64,000 nucleotides of DNA from Amycolatopsis jejuensis (GTDB lineage Bacteria; Actinomycetota; Actinomycetes; Mycobacteriales; Pseudonocardiaceae), in contig NZ_JNYZ01000012.1 of the NCBI RefSeq assembly GCF_000717335.1, positions 1-64,000 on the forward strand, in the 5' to 3' direction. The position numbers and the translations under genes are program-made. Below the pieces are notes generated by a model. That model did not search any database. It was given only the letters and a program-made list of their open reading frames with translations, and was not told the origin of the DNA. Positions 1 to 8,844 of this stretch are shown piece after piece; position 1 is the first letter of the stretch; every line of letters begins with the position of its first letter.

Positions 1-64
1 CACGGGCACCACCTCCACCCGGCAGAGTGCCAGGCGTGGCAAATGAGCGGCCCGAAGGGAGCTA

Positions 65-730
65 TTACCTCGCCAACCTTCTGGGGCGCGGCACTAGCAG
101 CAGCGAGATCCCGGCCTGCACCATCATGGTCATTTTCGCCCAGATTCGCAGCGGCATCACGTCGGTGGGGCTGAATGCGGTGGCGTTGGTGAACGACATG
201 TACAGGTAGTCGAGGTACCGCGGTTCCCATTCGGCCTTGGCCATCGACGGGTCGCTCATCTGCGGGAACTGCAGGTCGGGGTATTCCGCGCGGCCGGTCG
301 CGCGCCGGGCCGGGCCGCCGCGGTCGAATTCCCAGTACCAGAGTGAGAAGACGACGACGTTGGTCCAATAGATTACGACGCCGCTGATCAGTACCTGCAC
401 CGCATGTCCGCGCAACGAGCCTTCGGCAATCCCGATCACGAGCTGTACCGCCGACGCGCCGTTCAGCACACTGACCACGGCGAGCGCGGCCAGCGAGATC
501 ATCCGCTCGATGGTGTTGAATTCGCTCACGCGGCCAGGGTTCAGCAGCATCAGCGCGACGATCAGCACCGCGGTCAATGCGGGCAGCAGCCACCACGGCC
601 GGAGCACCATCTCGTCGGGAAGGGCGAGCTGCAGCGCGAGAGTCCCCATCACCACGATCGCCGCGGGCCAGCGCGTCTCGCCGTTGGTTGCCCGCCGCCA
701 GGCAGGCAGTCGTTCCTCAGCCACCTGCAC
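65..730 (-). CDS. Integral membrane protein, DUF1345-like
   Basis: Predicted membrane protein of about 221 residues. Four or five hydrophobic segments are visible, including ones around 'LALQLALP', 'LLPALTAVLIVALMLL' and 'VLISGVVIYWTNVVVFSLWYW'. The C-terminal part, 'LDYLYMSFTNATAFSPTDV', resembles the last part of DUF1345-type proteins, where a pore-like loop precedes the final helix. The reading frame is open further upstream but would then overlap the LuxR gene, so I take the GTG 20 bases after that gene's stop. It lies in the same direction as the LuxR/AAA regulator and may be cotranscribed. Function unknown. Confidence 0.65.
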   Translation of the reverse strand: MQVAEERLPAWRRATNGETRWPAAIVVMGTLALQLALPDEMVLRPWWLLPALTAVLIVALMLLNPGRVSEFNTIERMISLAALAVVSVLNGASAVQLVIGIAEGSLRGHAVQVLISGVVIYWTNVVVFSLWYWEFDRGGPARRATGRAEYPDLQFPQMSDPSMAKAEWEPRYLDYLYMSFTNATAFSPTDVMPLRIWAKMTMMVQAGISLLLVPRPRRLAR

Positions 731-750
731 ACGGTAGGGCGCGCGCGACG

Positions 751-3531
751 TCAGGGCGAAGCAACGCGCGGCAGTTTTCGGGCGACGTCGGTGCGGCTGT
801 GGGCGCCTAGCTTGCGTAGCACCTTCGCGACATGCTGTTCCACCGTACGAGGCGACAGGAACAGACCGTCGGCGATTTGCCGGTTTGTCCGGCCTTCCGC
901 GAGCATCTCGGCCACTTCGCGCTCTCGCGGGGACAGTTCCCGACCGTAGCCGCGACGGCCGCGCTGTGACGGTGCCCAGGCACCGTGCTCGCGTAGCAGG
1001 TGGTGGCACCGGCCTGCGTCACGTGTCGCGCCTAGCTGTAGGTACGCCGTCGCGGCTTCGCTGAGGGACGTCGTCGCGTCGGATTGGCCTGCTTCGAGTC
1101 GACAGCATGCTGCGCGGTCACGCATTCGTGCGGCGAGATACGGCATCGGCAAGTCCGCGTACGCGACGGCGGCTGCGTCGAAGAGGGTTGCGGCGGCTAG
1201 GTGTTTCGCACGCGCCGCGGTCAACACAGCGTGACCCGCGTGCAGGGCTGCGGCCGCGAAGGGCGCGTCACGGCCTTCGATGCCGCGCGCGAACTTCTCG
1301 ACGAAGGCGTCGGCGTCTGGCCAACGTCCTGCGCGCGTGTACGCCTCCGCGGCGGCCGGGACCAACGACGCCGCCCAGACCCACACGCCTTTGCGCCGAG
1401 CGGCGTCGACAGCGATGTCGGCTGCTTCGCAGGCCGCGGCGACCTCGTCGGTCGACAGCAGTACGTCGATCAGCACCGATGCTGCGCACAGCACGACGGG
1501 AATCGGACCGTCGCCGGGCCGGTGCGCGGACGCCGCGGCCAGATGTCTTCGCGCCGCCGTGAACTCACCGCGCACGGCCGCCAACCCACCCAGGACCAGC
1601 GACGTTTCCATCACGAGGGTGCCCAGCTGCGGGTGCCGGGTGCGGATGTCGTCGGTCGCTTCGGCCAGCCCGTCCCACTCGCCGCGGAACCACGCGAGCC
1701 GGACCTTGGTTCCCTCCAGCAACCTCTGTGGATACCGCGCCTCCGCTGCCCGTCGTAAACCCTCGCTGACCAGCTGTTCTGCCCGGTCGAGATGGCCGGA
1801 CCACGACTGCGCGTCGGCGAGGTTGCCCCACAGCCGGGCCAGCTGGACGCGTTCGGCGACGGTCGGCGCGGTGTCCGGCAGCGACTGGAACTCCGTCCAC
1901 GCCGTCCCGTCGCCGATGTGCGCGGCGGTCGCGATCCGGTCCGCGGTGAGCGCCAGCCGGGCCTCGGGATCGGTCAGTCCGGAGTGGACTTCCCGCGCCC
2001 GGCGCATCCACCGCTCGTGCCAGGACAGCGGGGTCAGCCCGTCGAACGGCAGCGCCAGCAGGTTGATCCCGCGCGCGGCCAGGTCCGGCCGGTCGGCCAG
2101 CTCGGCCAACGCCTGTTCGACGGCCGCGCGGCCTTGCTCCAGCCTTCCGGCGACGCGGACCAGCAGCAGGCCCTGCGCCAGCCGAATCCTCCCGCGCACG
2201 ACCGGCGGCAACGGCCGGTCGTGGAGGACCTGCTCCAGCGTCGCGAGCACGTCCGGCCGGAAGGCGCGTAACGCAACTTCGCCGAGTTTCGTGGCGAGCC
2301 GTCCGACCGCGGACTCGGCTGCCTTCGCGACGATCGCCTGGAGCAAGTCGATCGCGCGCGCGGTGTCACCCTGCTCGATGGCCTCGTCGGCGGCGGCTTC
2401 CGCGTAGTGGCGCCATTTCTCGACGCATCCGGCGGCGAGGGCGTGCTCGGCCAGGAGCGACAGCGGTTGCCCGGGTAGCTCGATTGCCTTGGCGTGCAAG
2501 CGCTTCCGCTCGGCTGAGGAGACGCCGTCGTACACCGCTTTCCGGGCGAACGGAAAGCGGAAGCCGTACCGGTTGTCGTCCATTTCGCCCAGCAGGTCGC
2601 CGGACAATGCCTCGGGCAGTTCATCCAATCCGGCGAGCTGGGCCAGAATTGCCGGCTCGGCGGGGGTACCCAGCACAGCGGCGGCTTTCACCAGCCGGGC
2701 GACGGATTCCGGTAATGCGGCAAGCTGGGTGGAAATCGATTCCCGAAGCGGGACCGGCACTTCCAGCTGGTCCAATGCGGGCAGTTCAGCGCCCCTCAGT
2801 GCGCGGAGTGTTTCCTCTGCGACAAACGGGATTCCGGCGGTGTATTCGTGCAATGCTTCCGCGAACTCCGCAGTGACAGGCGCGTCCAGAATATCGCGAG
2901 CCATTGCGGTAACCGCAGGGATGTCCAACGGCCCCAAGGTGACCCGCGCCGTGTGCACGCCCGGTACGGTCGGGCCGCCCGCGCGGCTGGTGGCGACTAT
3001 CCCCAGCTCCGGCGGCCAATCCACGGCGAGAAACCGCAGCAGCTCACCGGTTCCCCGGTCGGCGCGGTGGAGGTCGTCGATGAGCAGAATGGCCGGACCG
3101 CACGCAATCAGCAGTTCGCGGAACGCGCGGAAAACCCGGTGCCGCTGTGCGCCCGGATCCGGCAGCAATTCCGGCGCGGGCGGCAGCACCCCGGCCAGTT
3201 CCGGAAGGAGCGGACGCAGGGCTCCGGCGACCGGGCTCAACGGCCCGAGCCGATCACCGGCCGTGCGTAATGCGTCGAGAATCGGGCCGTACGGAAATGG
3301 TTCCCGCAATCGTGGACACGCGCCCCGCAGCACCCGGACCTCGGCGAACTCCGGTCGCGCGGCGAGTTCGGTGAGAAACCTCGTGCGACCCATTCCGGGC
3401 GCTCCCTCGACCACGACCGCAGCGGGGCGGTGCTCGAGCACGTCGGCGACCGCGGCGATTTCGCGGTCGCGTCCGGTGAACAGCGCCGGGCGCGGGCGCA
3501 CGGAAATCGACGTCGGAACGGCCGGCCACAT
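751..3531 (-). CDS. LuxR-family transcriptional regulator with AAA ATPase domain (LAL type)
   Basis: Large MalT/LAL-type regulator of 926 residues: N-terminal P-loop ATPase, long helical TPR-like middle, C-terminal LuxR DNA-binding domain. The P-loop reads 'GAPGMGRT' (about residues 43-50), so the usual lysine is an arginine. Walker B is 'AILLIDDLHRAD'. The C-terminus carries 'LSPREREVAEMLAEGRTNRQ' and 'SPRTVEQHVAKVLRKLG', a canonical LuxR helix-turn-helix. Such proteins usually sense a ligand and activate nearby genes. The divergent neighbour is a secreted protease, a plausible but unproven target. The first ATG, clear of the divergent promoter region, was chosen. Confidence 0.92.
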   Translation of the reverse strand: MWPAVPTSISVRPRPALFTGRDREIAAVADVLEHRPAAVVVEGAPGMGRTRFLTELAARPEFAEVRVLRGACPRLREPFPYGPILDALRTAGDRLGPLSPVAGALRPLLPELAGVLPPAPELLPDPGAQRHRVFRAFRELLIACGPAILLIDDLHRADRGTGELLRFLAVDWPPELGIVATSRAGGPTVPGVHTARVTLGPLDIPAVTAMARDILDAPVTAEFAEALHEYTAGIPFVAEETLRALRGAELPALDQLEVPVPLRESISTQLAALPESVARLVKAAAVLGTPAEPAILAQLAGLDELPEALSGDLLGEMDDNRYGFRFPFARKAVYDGVSSAERKRLHAKAIELPGQPLSLLAEHALAAGCVEKWRHYAEAAADEAIEQGDTARAIDLLQAIVAKAAESAVGRLATKLGEVALRAFRPDVLATLEQVLHDRPLPPVVRGRIRLAQGLLLVRVAGRLEQGRAAVEQALAELADRPDLAARGINLLALPFDGLTPLSWHERWMRRAREVHSGLTDPEARLALTADRIATAAHIGDGTAWTEFQSLPDTAPTVAERVQLARLWGNLADAQSWSGHLDRAEQLVSEGLRRAAEARYPQRLLEGTKVRLAWFRGEWDGLAEATDDIRTRHPQLGTLVMETSLVLGGLAAVRGEFTAARRHLAAASAHRPGDGPIPVVLCAASVLIDVLLSTDEVAAACEAADIAVDAARRKGVWVWAASLVPAAAEAYTRAGRWPDADAFVEKFARGIEGRDAPFAAAALHAGHAVLTAARAKHLAAATLFDAAAVAYADLPMPYLAARMRDRAACCRLEAGQSDATTSLSEAATAYLQLGATRDAGRCHHLLREHGAWAPSQRGRRGYGRELSPREREVAEMLAEGRTNRQIADGLFLSPRTVEQHVAKVLRKLGAHSRTDVARKLPRVASP

Positions 3532-3899
3532 GACGACCTCCCTGCGCGAGCGTCTTGTCCGTTTCGCCCGGAGCCTAAGCAGCGCTCCGCAGTTGGTAAA
3601 CCTTCCACCAGCGGTGTCGCGAACCGGGCGCTAACCCGTCTGCCTGCGCACCGTCACCGGTTGGCAGAAGGAACCCCGGCGACCGGTCACGAAGCGTGCG
3701 AAACCGCGGGGGAATCGGCGGCTCAGCGGGACAACCCACGGACCGCCCGCGCGGGGGCCAACACACGGTAGTCGCGCAAATACCTACTTAAGGACTGCCC
3801 CGGCCGGGGCAGCTACCTATTCTCCCCACCCCTTATTGCAGTGGACTGGACCAGGTCGCACGCTTCGAAGCCGGGGGGAAACGATCACGAGGGAGAAGC
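3532..3899. promoter_or_regulatory. Divergent intergenic region with a 14-bp palindrome
   Basis: This 368-base gap separates the LuxR/AAA regulator from the protease gene and must hold both promoters. It contains the perfect palindrome GCCCCGGCCGGGGC (3797-3810), flanked by two TACCTA copies (3781-3786 and 3813-3818). Their symmetric placement suggests an operator, but no specific sigma-factor boxes are convincing. A Shine-Dalgarno GGGAG lies five bases before the protease ATG. Confidence 0.4.
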
Positions 3900-4997
3900 A
3901 TGAGAACCATCCGATTCCTCGGCGCCGCAACTGCTGCCGCTGCGGTGGCCGCCACCTTCGCCGGGATCCCGGCCGCCGGTGCCGCCCCGCTCAATCCCGG
4001 CCTGGTCCCCGCCATGCAGCGCGACCTCGGCCTCACCCACGCCCAGGCTCTCACCCGCCTTGCCCGGGAAGACGCCGCCGGCCAGGTCGGCGCGAGCCTC
4101 GAGAAGGCGCTCGGCGACAGCTTCGGCGGCACGAGCTTCGACGCGGCGACCGGCAAAGCCCGGGTCGGCGTCACGAACCCGGCGCTCGTGGACCGGGTGC
4201 GCGCGGCCGGGGCCGAGGCGCAGGTGGTGCGGTACAGCGCTCGGCAGCTCGACTCGAACGTGCAGACCCTGAACGCCAGCGAGAAGGCCGCGCCGAAGTC
4301 GGTCACCGGCTGGGGAGTGGACACCGCGAGCAACCGGGTCACGCTGACTGTCCTCAGTGGACAACGGGAAGCGGCCGACACCTTCGTGCGACAGTCCGGT
4401 GTGGACACTGCCGCCGTCGATGTGGTGGAAACGCCTGCGGCGCCCACGCCGCACTACAACGTCCTCGGCGGAGATGCTTACTACATCGGCGGTTCTTCCC
4501 GCTGCTCCGTCGGTTTTTCGGTGAACGGCGGCTTCCTGACCGCCGGCCACTGCGCGGCACTCACCGGCGGCGGCGCGCTGACCGGCTACAACCGGGTCGC
4601 GATGGGTTCGTTCTCCACCTACCGGTTCCCCGGCTCCGACTACGCTTTCGCCCGGGTCAACAGCAACTGGACGCCGGTGGGCCAGATCAACAACGGCACC
4701 CGCGTGACCGGTTCCACCGAGGCGGCGGTGGGCGCGTCGGTGTGCAAATCCGGGTCCACCACCGGCTGGACCTGCGGCACGATCCGCGCCAAGAACCAGA
4801 CCGTGCGGTATCAGGAAGGCACCGTGACCGGCATGGTGCGCACCAACGCGCGGTCCGACCACGGTGACTCCGGCGGCTCGTTCATCAGCGGCAACCAGGC
4901 GCAGGGCCTGCTTTCCGGCGGGGACACCGTGAACAGCTTCTACTACCCGGTGAACCGGGCCCTTTCCGCGACCGGCACGACGCTCGTCCGCGGCTGA
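3900..4997 (+). CDS. Secreted streptogrisin/alpha-lytic-type serine protease (S1 family)
   Basis: Preproenzyme of 365 residues. An N-terminal signal peptide ends near 'AGIPAAGA' (about residue 28), followed by an alpha-lytic-type propeptide (about 30-185) and a chymotrypsin-fold protease domain. The catalytic triad is visible as His217 in 'TAGHC', Asp247 in 'GSDYAF' and Ser324 in 'GDSGGS'. Cysteine pairs C202/C218 and C282/C292 match the disulfides of streptogrisins. Family members are secreted, fold with help of the propeptide and cleave themselves free. The start is supported by GGGAG five bases upstream. A strong hairpin follows the stop. Confidence 0.95.
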   Translation: MRTIRFLGAATAAAAVAATFAGIPAAGAAPLNPGLVPAMQRDLGLTHAQALTRLAREDAAGQVGASLEKALGDSFGGTSFDAATGKARVGVTNPALVDRVRAAGAEAQVVRYSARQLDSNVQTLNASEKAAPKSVTGWGVDTASNRVTLTVLSGQREAADTFVRQSGVDTAAVDVVETPAAPTPHYNVLGGDAYYIGGSSRCSVGFSVNGGFLTAGHCAALTGGGALTGYNRVAMGSFSTYRFPGSDYAFARVNSNWTPVGQINNGTRVTGSTEAAVGASVCKSGSTTGWTCGTIRAKNQTVRYQEGTVTGMVRTNARSDHGDSGGSFISGNQAQGLLSGGDTVNSFYYPVNRALSATGTTLVRG

Positions 4998-5021
4998 ATC
5001 TCCTTTCGGTCCCCCGAAAAA

Positions 5022-5068
5022 CAGCAGGGCGGCTCGAGTACCTCCAGAGTACTCGAACCGCCCTGCTG
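5022..5068. terminator. Bidirectional hairpin terminator
   Basis: Two 20-base arms (5022-5041 and 5049-5068) pair along their whole length with one G-U-type mismatch around a 7-base loop. The hairpin sits between the convergent protease and SsgB-like genes and can stop transcription from both sides. Confidence 0.85.
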
Positions 5069-5095
5069 CCTTCTGTGCCGCGGGATCGGCAGCTC

Positions 5096-5503
5096 TCAGA
5101 CGTTGCTGATCTCCTCGATCAGCGCGTCGATGTCGAAGTGCTCGCTCTCCACGCCGAGCGGCACCAGCTCGTAGGACGATTCCAGGAACGCCTCCAGGTC
5201 GGCGCGTTCCAGCTCGAACGACGCGTACCCGTCGGGCGATTCGATTTCCAGCGTGAGCAAGGCCTCGTCCTCGGACAGGTCAGGGCGGATCCGCACGTCG
5301 CCGATCCCGGTCGGCTCGGTGAGCCCGGTCACGAGCAGGTCACGGGCGAACGTCCACTCGATCCAGCGGCCGCGTTCGGTCCGGAACGCGACGGTGACCG
5401 CGAACGGCTCCGACACGTGGTAGGAGAGGCGGGACAGCACCGGCGTAGTGCTCTCGTTCAGCAACACGAACTGGGTCTGGTGTACGGCGTCGGTGGTGTG
5501 CAC
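5096..5503 (-). CDS. ssgB: SsgA/SsgB-like sporulation and cell-division regulator
   Basis: Small acidic protein of 135 residues in the SsgA-like family, found only in morphologically complex actinobacteria. SsgB recruits FtsZ to future sporulation septa in Streptomyces. Conserved stretches visible include 'LSYHVSEPFAVTVAF', 'WTFARDLLVTGL', 'PTGIGDVRIRP' and the acidic C-terminus 'EHFDIDALIEEI'. The reading frame is open further upstream, but the GTG used here has AGGAG five bases before it and gives the family's normal length. The ssgB name is inferred because actinomycetes outside Streptomyces usually carry the SsgB-type member. Confidence 0.88.
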   Translation of the reverse strand: MHTTDAVHQTQFVLLNESTTPVLSRLSYHVSEPFAVTVAFRTERGRWIEWTFARDLLVTGLTEPTGIGDVRIRPDLSEDEALLTLEIESPDGYASFELERADLEAFLESSYELVPLGVESEHFDIDALIEEISNV

Positions 5504-5668
5504 GGCTGCTCCTGGTGTCCTCCGGTCGTTCGCGCCTCGCGAACTGGTCGGCAGGGAGATGATCGACAGGGGAGGCCGTGACGCCGTTCCGGCGACGTTC
5601 ACGCGATCGGTTGCATCAGGCCGCGAACAGGTAACGCCGGGAACAAAATCGCTATGTCGCGCGGCCGG

Positions 5669-6139
5669 TCAGGAAAGCGGCAGCGTGAGGCCCACTTTGA
5701 CGCGGTCCATCGCCACGCTGGTGGTGAAGTGGCGGACGTCGGGGTTGTCGAAGAACATCCGCCGCGTGAACGCCTCGAAGGCGGCCATGTCGGGGCAGGT
5801 GACCACGAGCGCGAAATCGGCGGTGCCGGTGACGTAATAGCACTGCTGCACGCAGTCGTCGGCCAGTACCTGTGCGCGGAAGGCGTCGAGCACCGCCAGG
5901 TTCTCGCGCTCCATCTCGACCATGACGACGAACGTCATGTCGAGCCCCAGCGCGGCCGGGGACAGCACCGCGACCTCTTTCTCGATCACCCCGGCCTCGC
6001 GCAGCCGTTTGATGCGCCGCTGCACGGCGGCCGCGGACAGGCCCACCTTGGCGCCGATCACCTCGGCAATCGTGCGGGCGTCGGCCTGCAGGCAGGCGAG
6101 GATGGCAAGGTCCAGCCGGTCGAGGTCGGGAGTGCGCAC
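5669..6139 (-). CDS. Lrp/AsnC-family transcriptional regulator
   Basis: Protein of 156 residues with the two-domain Lrp layout. The N-terminal winged helix-turn-helix begins 'LDRLDLAILACLQADAR' and includes 'LSAAAVQRRIKRLREAGVI'. The C-terminal effector-binding RAM domain contains 'VQQCYYVTGTADFALVV'. Members bind amino acids and act as octamers on nearby or global promoters. The divergent neighbour across about 200 bases is the FabH-like gene; a lone Lrp gene often regulates its own promoter. The start is GTG. Confidence 0.92.
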   Translation of the reverse strand: MRTPDLDRLDLAILACLQADARTIAEVIGAKVGLSAAAVQRRIKRLREAGVIEKEVAVLSPAALGLDMTFVVMVEMERENLAVLDAFRAQVLADDCVQQCYYVTGTADFALVVTCPDMAAFEAFTRRMFFDNPDVRHFTTSVAMDRVKVGLTLPLS

Positions 6140-6341
6140 GCTTCAGGCTAACCGGATGGACCGACAAAACGCGCCGGGTTTACCTGGGCACGGGACCTCC
6201 TCGCGCAATACCTCCTATCGAGCGAATGTGGAAGAGGTCTCTTAGTGACGTAGAACACAACTGACCGGTCTACCCAGGGGTAGGCCATACAAGGGAGAGA
6301 GCCGGCGACGTCCGCCATCAGCCGGTCTGGGAGGTTCCATC

Positions 6342-7340
6342 GTGACTGCCGCAGGATCGCTGCCGCCCCGTTCCGCCGTCGTCGCGGGGCTCGGTGGCGC
6401 GCTGCCCGACCGGGTGGTGACGAACGAGGAAATCGCCGCCCGCCTGGACACCTCAGACGAGTGGATCCGCACGCGTACCGGGATTCGCGAACGCCGCCAG
6501 GTCGCTCCCGGGCAGTCCACTGTGGATCTTGCCGAGGAAGCAGGCCGGGCCGCGCTCGGCGACGGGCGCGCGGACGCGGTCGTGCTGGCCACGTCCACGG
6601 CCGACCAGCTGTGCCCGGCCACCGCCCCCCAGGTCGCCGCCCGGCTGGGGCTGGGGACGGCGCTGGCGTTCGACGTCAACGCGGTGTGCAGCGGGTTCGT
6701 GTACGCGCTGGCCACGGCGGCGGGGTTGATCGCGGGCGGTATCGCGACGCGGGTGCTGGTGATCGGCGCGGACGTCTTCACGTCCCTCATCGACCCGGAC
6801 GACCGCACCACGGTCCCGATCTTCGGCGACGGCGCAGGCGCGGTCCTGCTGCGCGCGGGCGAGCCGGGCGAACGCGGTGCGCTTGGCCCGTTTGACCTGC
6901 ACAGCGAGGGTGAGCTGGCCAAGCTGCTGTGGGTCGAAGCGGGCGGCGCGGCCCGGCGCGTGTCGGATGACCCGAAGGACCGGTTCATGGTCATGCAGGG
7001 CACGGCCGTGTACCGCCACGCATGCGCGCGGATGGCGGAATCGTCGCGTGCGGTGCTGGAGCAGGCCGGCTGGATGGTCGGCGACGTCGACCGGTTCGTG
7101 GGGCACCAGGCGAACATCCGCATCCTCCAGGCGACGGCCAAGCAGCTCGGCATGCCGGCGGACGCGGTCGTGGCGAACATCGACCGGGTCGGCAACACGA
7201 GCGCGGCGTCGATCCCACTGGCGCTGGCGGACGCGGTCGCGGACGGGACTTTGGTGCCGGGTCACCGGGTGCTGCTGACGGCCTTCGGAGCGGGGCTGAC
7301 CTGGGGGTCGACGGTGTTGACGTGGCCTTCGCTGCCGTGA
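6342..7340 (+). CDS. 3-oxoacyl-ACP synthase III (FabH-like)
   Basis: Ketoacyl synthase III family, 332 residues, full length. The thiolase-fold catalytic triad is intact: Cys116 in 'NAVCSGFVYAL', His255 in 'GHQAN' and Asn285 in 'NTSAAS'. FabH condenses an acyl-CoA starter with malonyl-ACP to begin fatty acid synthesis; relatives prime polyketides. It stands alone, not in a fab operon, so it may serve a special starter unit rather than housekeeping synthesis (inference). The GTG start has GGGAGG seven bases upstream. It converges with the adenylate cyclase, one base between stops. Confidence 0.88.
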   Translation: MTAAGSLPPRSAVVAGLGGALPDRVVTNEEIAARLDTSDEWIRTRTGIRERRQVAPGQSTVDLAEEAGRAALGDGRADAVVLATSTADQLCPATAPQVAARLGLGTALAFDVNAVCSGFVYALATAAGLIAGGIATRVLVIGADVFTSLIDPDDRTTVPIFGDGAGAVLLRAGEPGERGALGPFDLHSEGELAKLLWVEAGGAARRVSDDPKDRFMVMQGTAVYRHACARMAESSRAVLEQAGWMVGDVDRFVGHQANIRILQATAKQLGMPADAVVANIDRVGNTSAASIPLALADAVADGTLVPGHRVLLTAFGAGLTWGSTVLTWPSLP

Positions 7341-7341
7341 G

Positions 7342-8820
7342 CTAAGTCGTCCACGTACGGGTTTCGCGGTGCCGGCCGCGGAGGTGGAGTTCTCCGTGCA
7401 GGCGCCAGTGTTCCCGTTCGCCGCCCAGTGCCGACTTCACCGTCGTTTCGCTGGCCAGCACCCGGGACGGCACCGCTTTCGCATGCTCGGTGAGCCGGGC
7501 TGCTTCGTTCACCGCGTCGCCGATCACGGTGTACTCCAGCCTGCTCGACGCACCCAGCTGGCCAGCGAACACCTGTCCCGTCGCGACGCCGATGCCCAGG
7601 TCAAGCTCGCCTTCGGCCAGTACTGCGTCGCGGATTGCGCGAGCTGCGGCGAGCGCCATCGTCGGGCCGTCGGCCAGCCGGGTCGGCGCGCCGAACACGC
7701 ACAGCGCTGCGTCGCCCTGGAACTTGTTGACCAGGCCGCCGCGCGCGTCCACCGCGGACACCACGCTCGCGAAGAACCGGTTCAGTTTCGCCACCAGCTC
7801 CCGCGGCGGAGTGCGCGACGCGAGCGCCGTCGAGTCGACGACGTCCACGAACAGCGCGGTGACCTCGCGGACGTCGCCGGACAGGGAAGCGCCGTACTCG
7901 AGCGCGTGGCGGGCGACGTCGGTGCCGACGTGCCTGCCGAACAGGTCCCGCATCCGATCCTGTTCGCGCAGGCCCGCGGCGAGTTCGTTGACCGACGTCT
8001 GGAGCATGCCGATCTCGCTGGAGTCATCGACGTTGACGTGCACGTCCGTGCGGCCGCGCGCAATTCCGTCCAGCGCGACCCGCAACCGGTGCAACGGTGC
8101 GGCGACGGCGCGGGACAGCAGCGCGGTGCCGATCGCGCCGGTGACCAGCCCGGTCACCGACAGCACGATCAGGCTTGCCGTGGGGTTCCCGTGCCCGAGA
8201 TCGGGTGGCGTGGTCACCAGCAAGACGCCGATCAGCGGTACCCCGCTGGCCAGCGCCCACGTGACCACCAGCCGGGTCAGCACGGTGACCGGCAGCGAGC
8301 CACTCGGCGGCAGGACGTCGAGCGCCATCGTCATCACCGGCCGCGCGACCCATTCCGCGGCGAGGTACGTGAGCCCGGCCGTGGTCAGGCCGCCGAGACC
8401 GATGGTGAGCGCGATGCCCGCCGCGTCGCCGAACGACCCGAGCACCCCGGCTAGCGTCCCCAGCGTGAGCGCGCCGAGCAGCCACAACGTGCCGCTGACG
8501 ACGGCCATGTCGATCGGCAGCCGCAGCGCGCGACGGGCCTCGGCCTCAGTGGGCGGGCGGCCGATCGTGAACCAGACGACGGTGCGGCGCTGCAGGTAGG
8601 CCGTCCAGAGGGTGCCGACGAGGAGACTCACCGCGACCACGACGGCGGCGGTGACCCCGAGCGTCCAGCCGCGGTCGCCGACGTCCTCCGGCAGACCCTG
8701 CAGGAGCAGCAGCAACGCCACGACCCCCGCACCGGCCACACTCGACCCCGCGCCGAGCGCGGCGAAGCCCAGGCTGGTGCGCAGAACCAGCCGGAACCTC
8801 CCTGCGGTTTTCCTGCGCAC
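7342..8820 (-). CDS. Membrane-anchored class III adenylate cyclase with HAMP domain
   Basis: Protein of 492 residues: about six membrane helices in the first 240, a HAMP linker ('APLHRLRVALDGIARGRTDV'), and a C-terminal class III cyclase domain. Metal-binding aspartates are seen in 'LFVDVVDST' and 'KFQGDAALCVFG'. The lysine of 'NKFQGD' and 'EYTVIGDAVN' fit ATP rather than GTP specificity. The transition-state Asn/Arg pair is in 'VNEAARLTEHAK'. The layout matches the mycobacterial Rv1318c-Rv1320c cyclases. Product is cAMP; the membrane signal is unknown. Confidence 0.92.
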   Translation of the reverse strand: MRRKTAGRFRLVLRTSLGFAALGAGSSVAGAGVVALLLLLQGLPEDVGDRGWTLGVTAAVVVAVSLLVGTLWTAYLQRRTVVWFTIGRPPTEAEARRALRLPIDMAVVSGTLWLLGALTLGTLAGVLGSFGDAAGIALTIGLGGLTTAGLTYLAAEWVARPVMTMALDVLPPSGSLPVTVLTRLVVTWALASGVPLIGVLLVTTPPDLGHGNPTASLIVLSVTGLVTGAIGTALLSRAVAAPLHRLRVALDGIARGRTDVHVNVDDSSEIGMLQTSVNELAAGLREQDRMRDLFGRHVGTDVARHALEYGASLSGDVREVTALFVDVVDSTALASRTPPRELVAKLNRFFASVVSAVDARGGLVNKFQGDAALCVFGAPTRLADGPTMALAAARAIRDAVLAEGELDLGIGVATGQVFAGQLGASSRLEYTVIGDAVNEAARLTEHAKAVPSRVLASETTVKSALGGEREHWRLHGELHLRGRHRETRTWTT

Positions 8821-8844
8821 GAGCCGATCGTATGGGGTCGGGGC

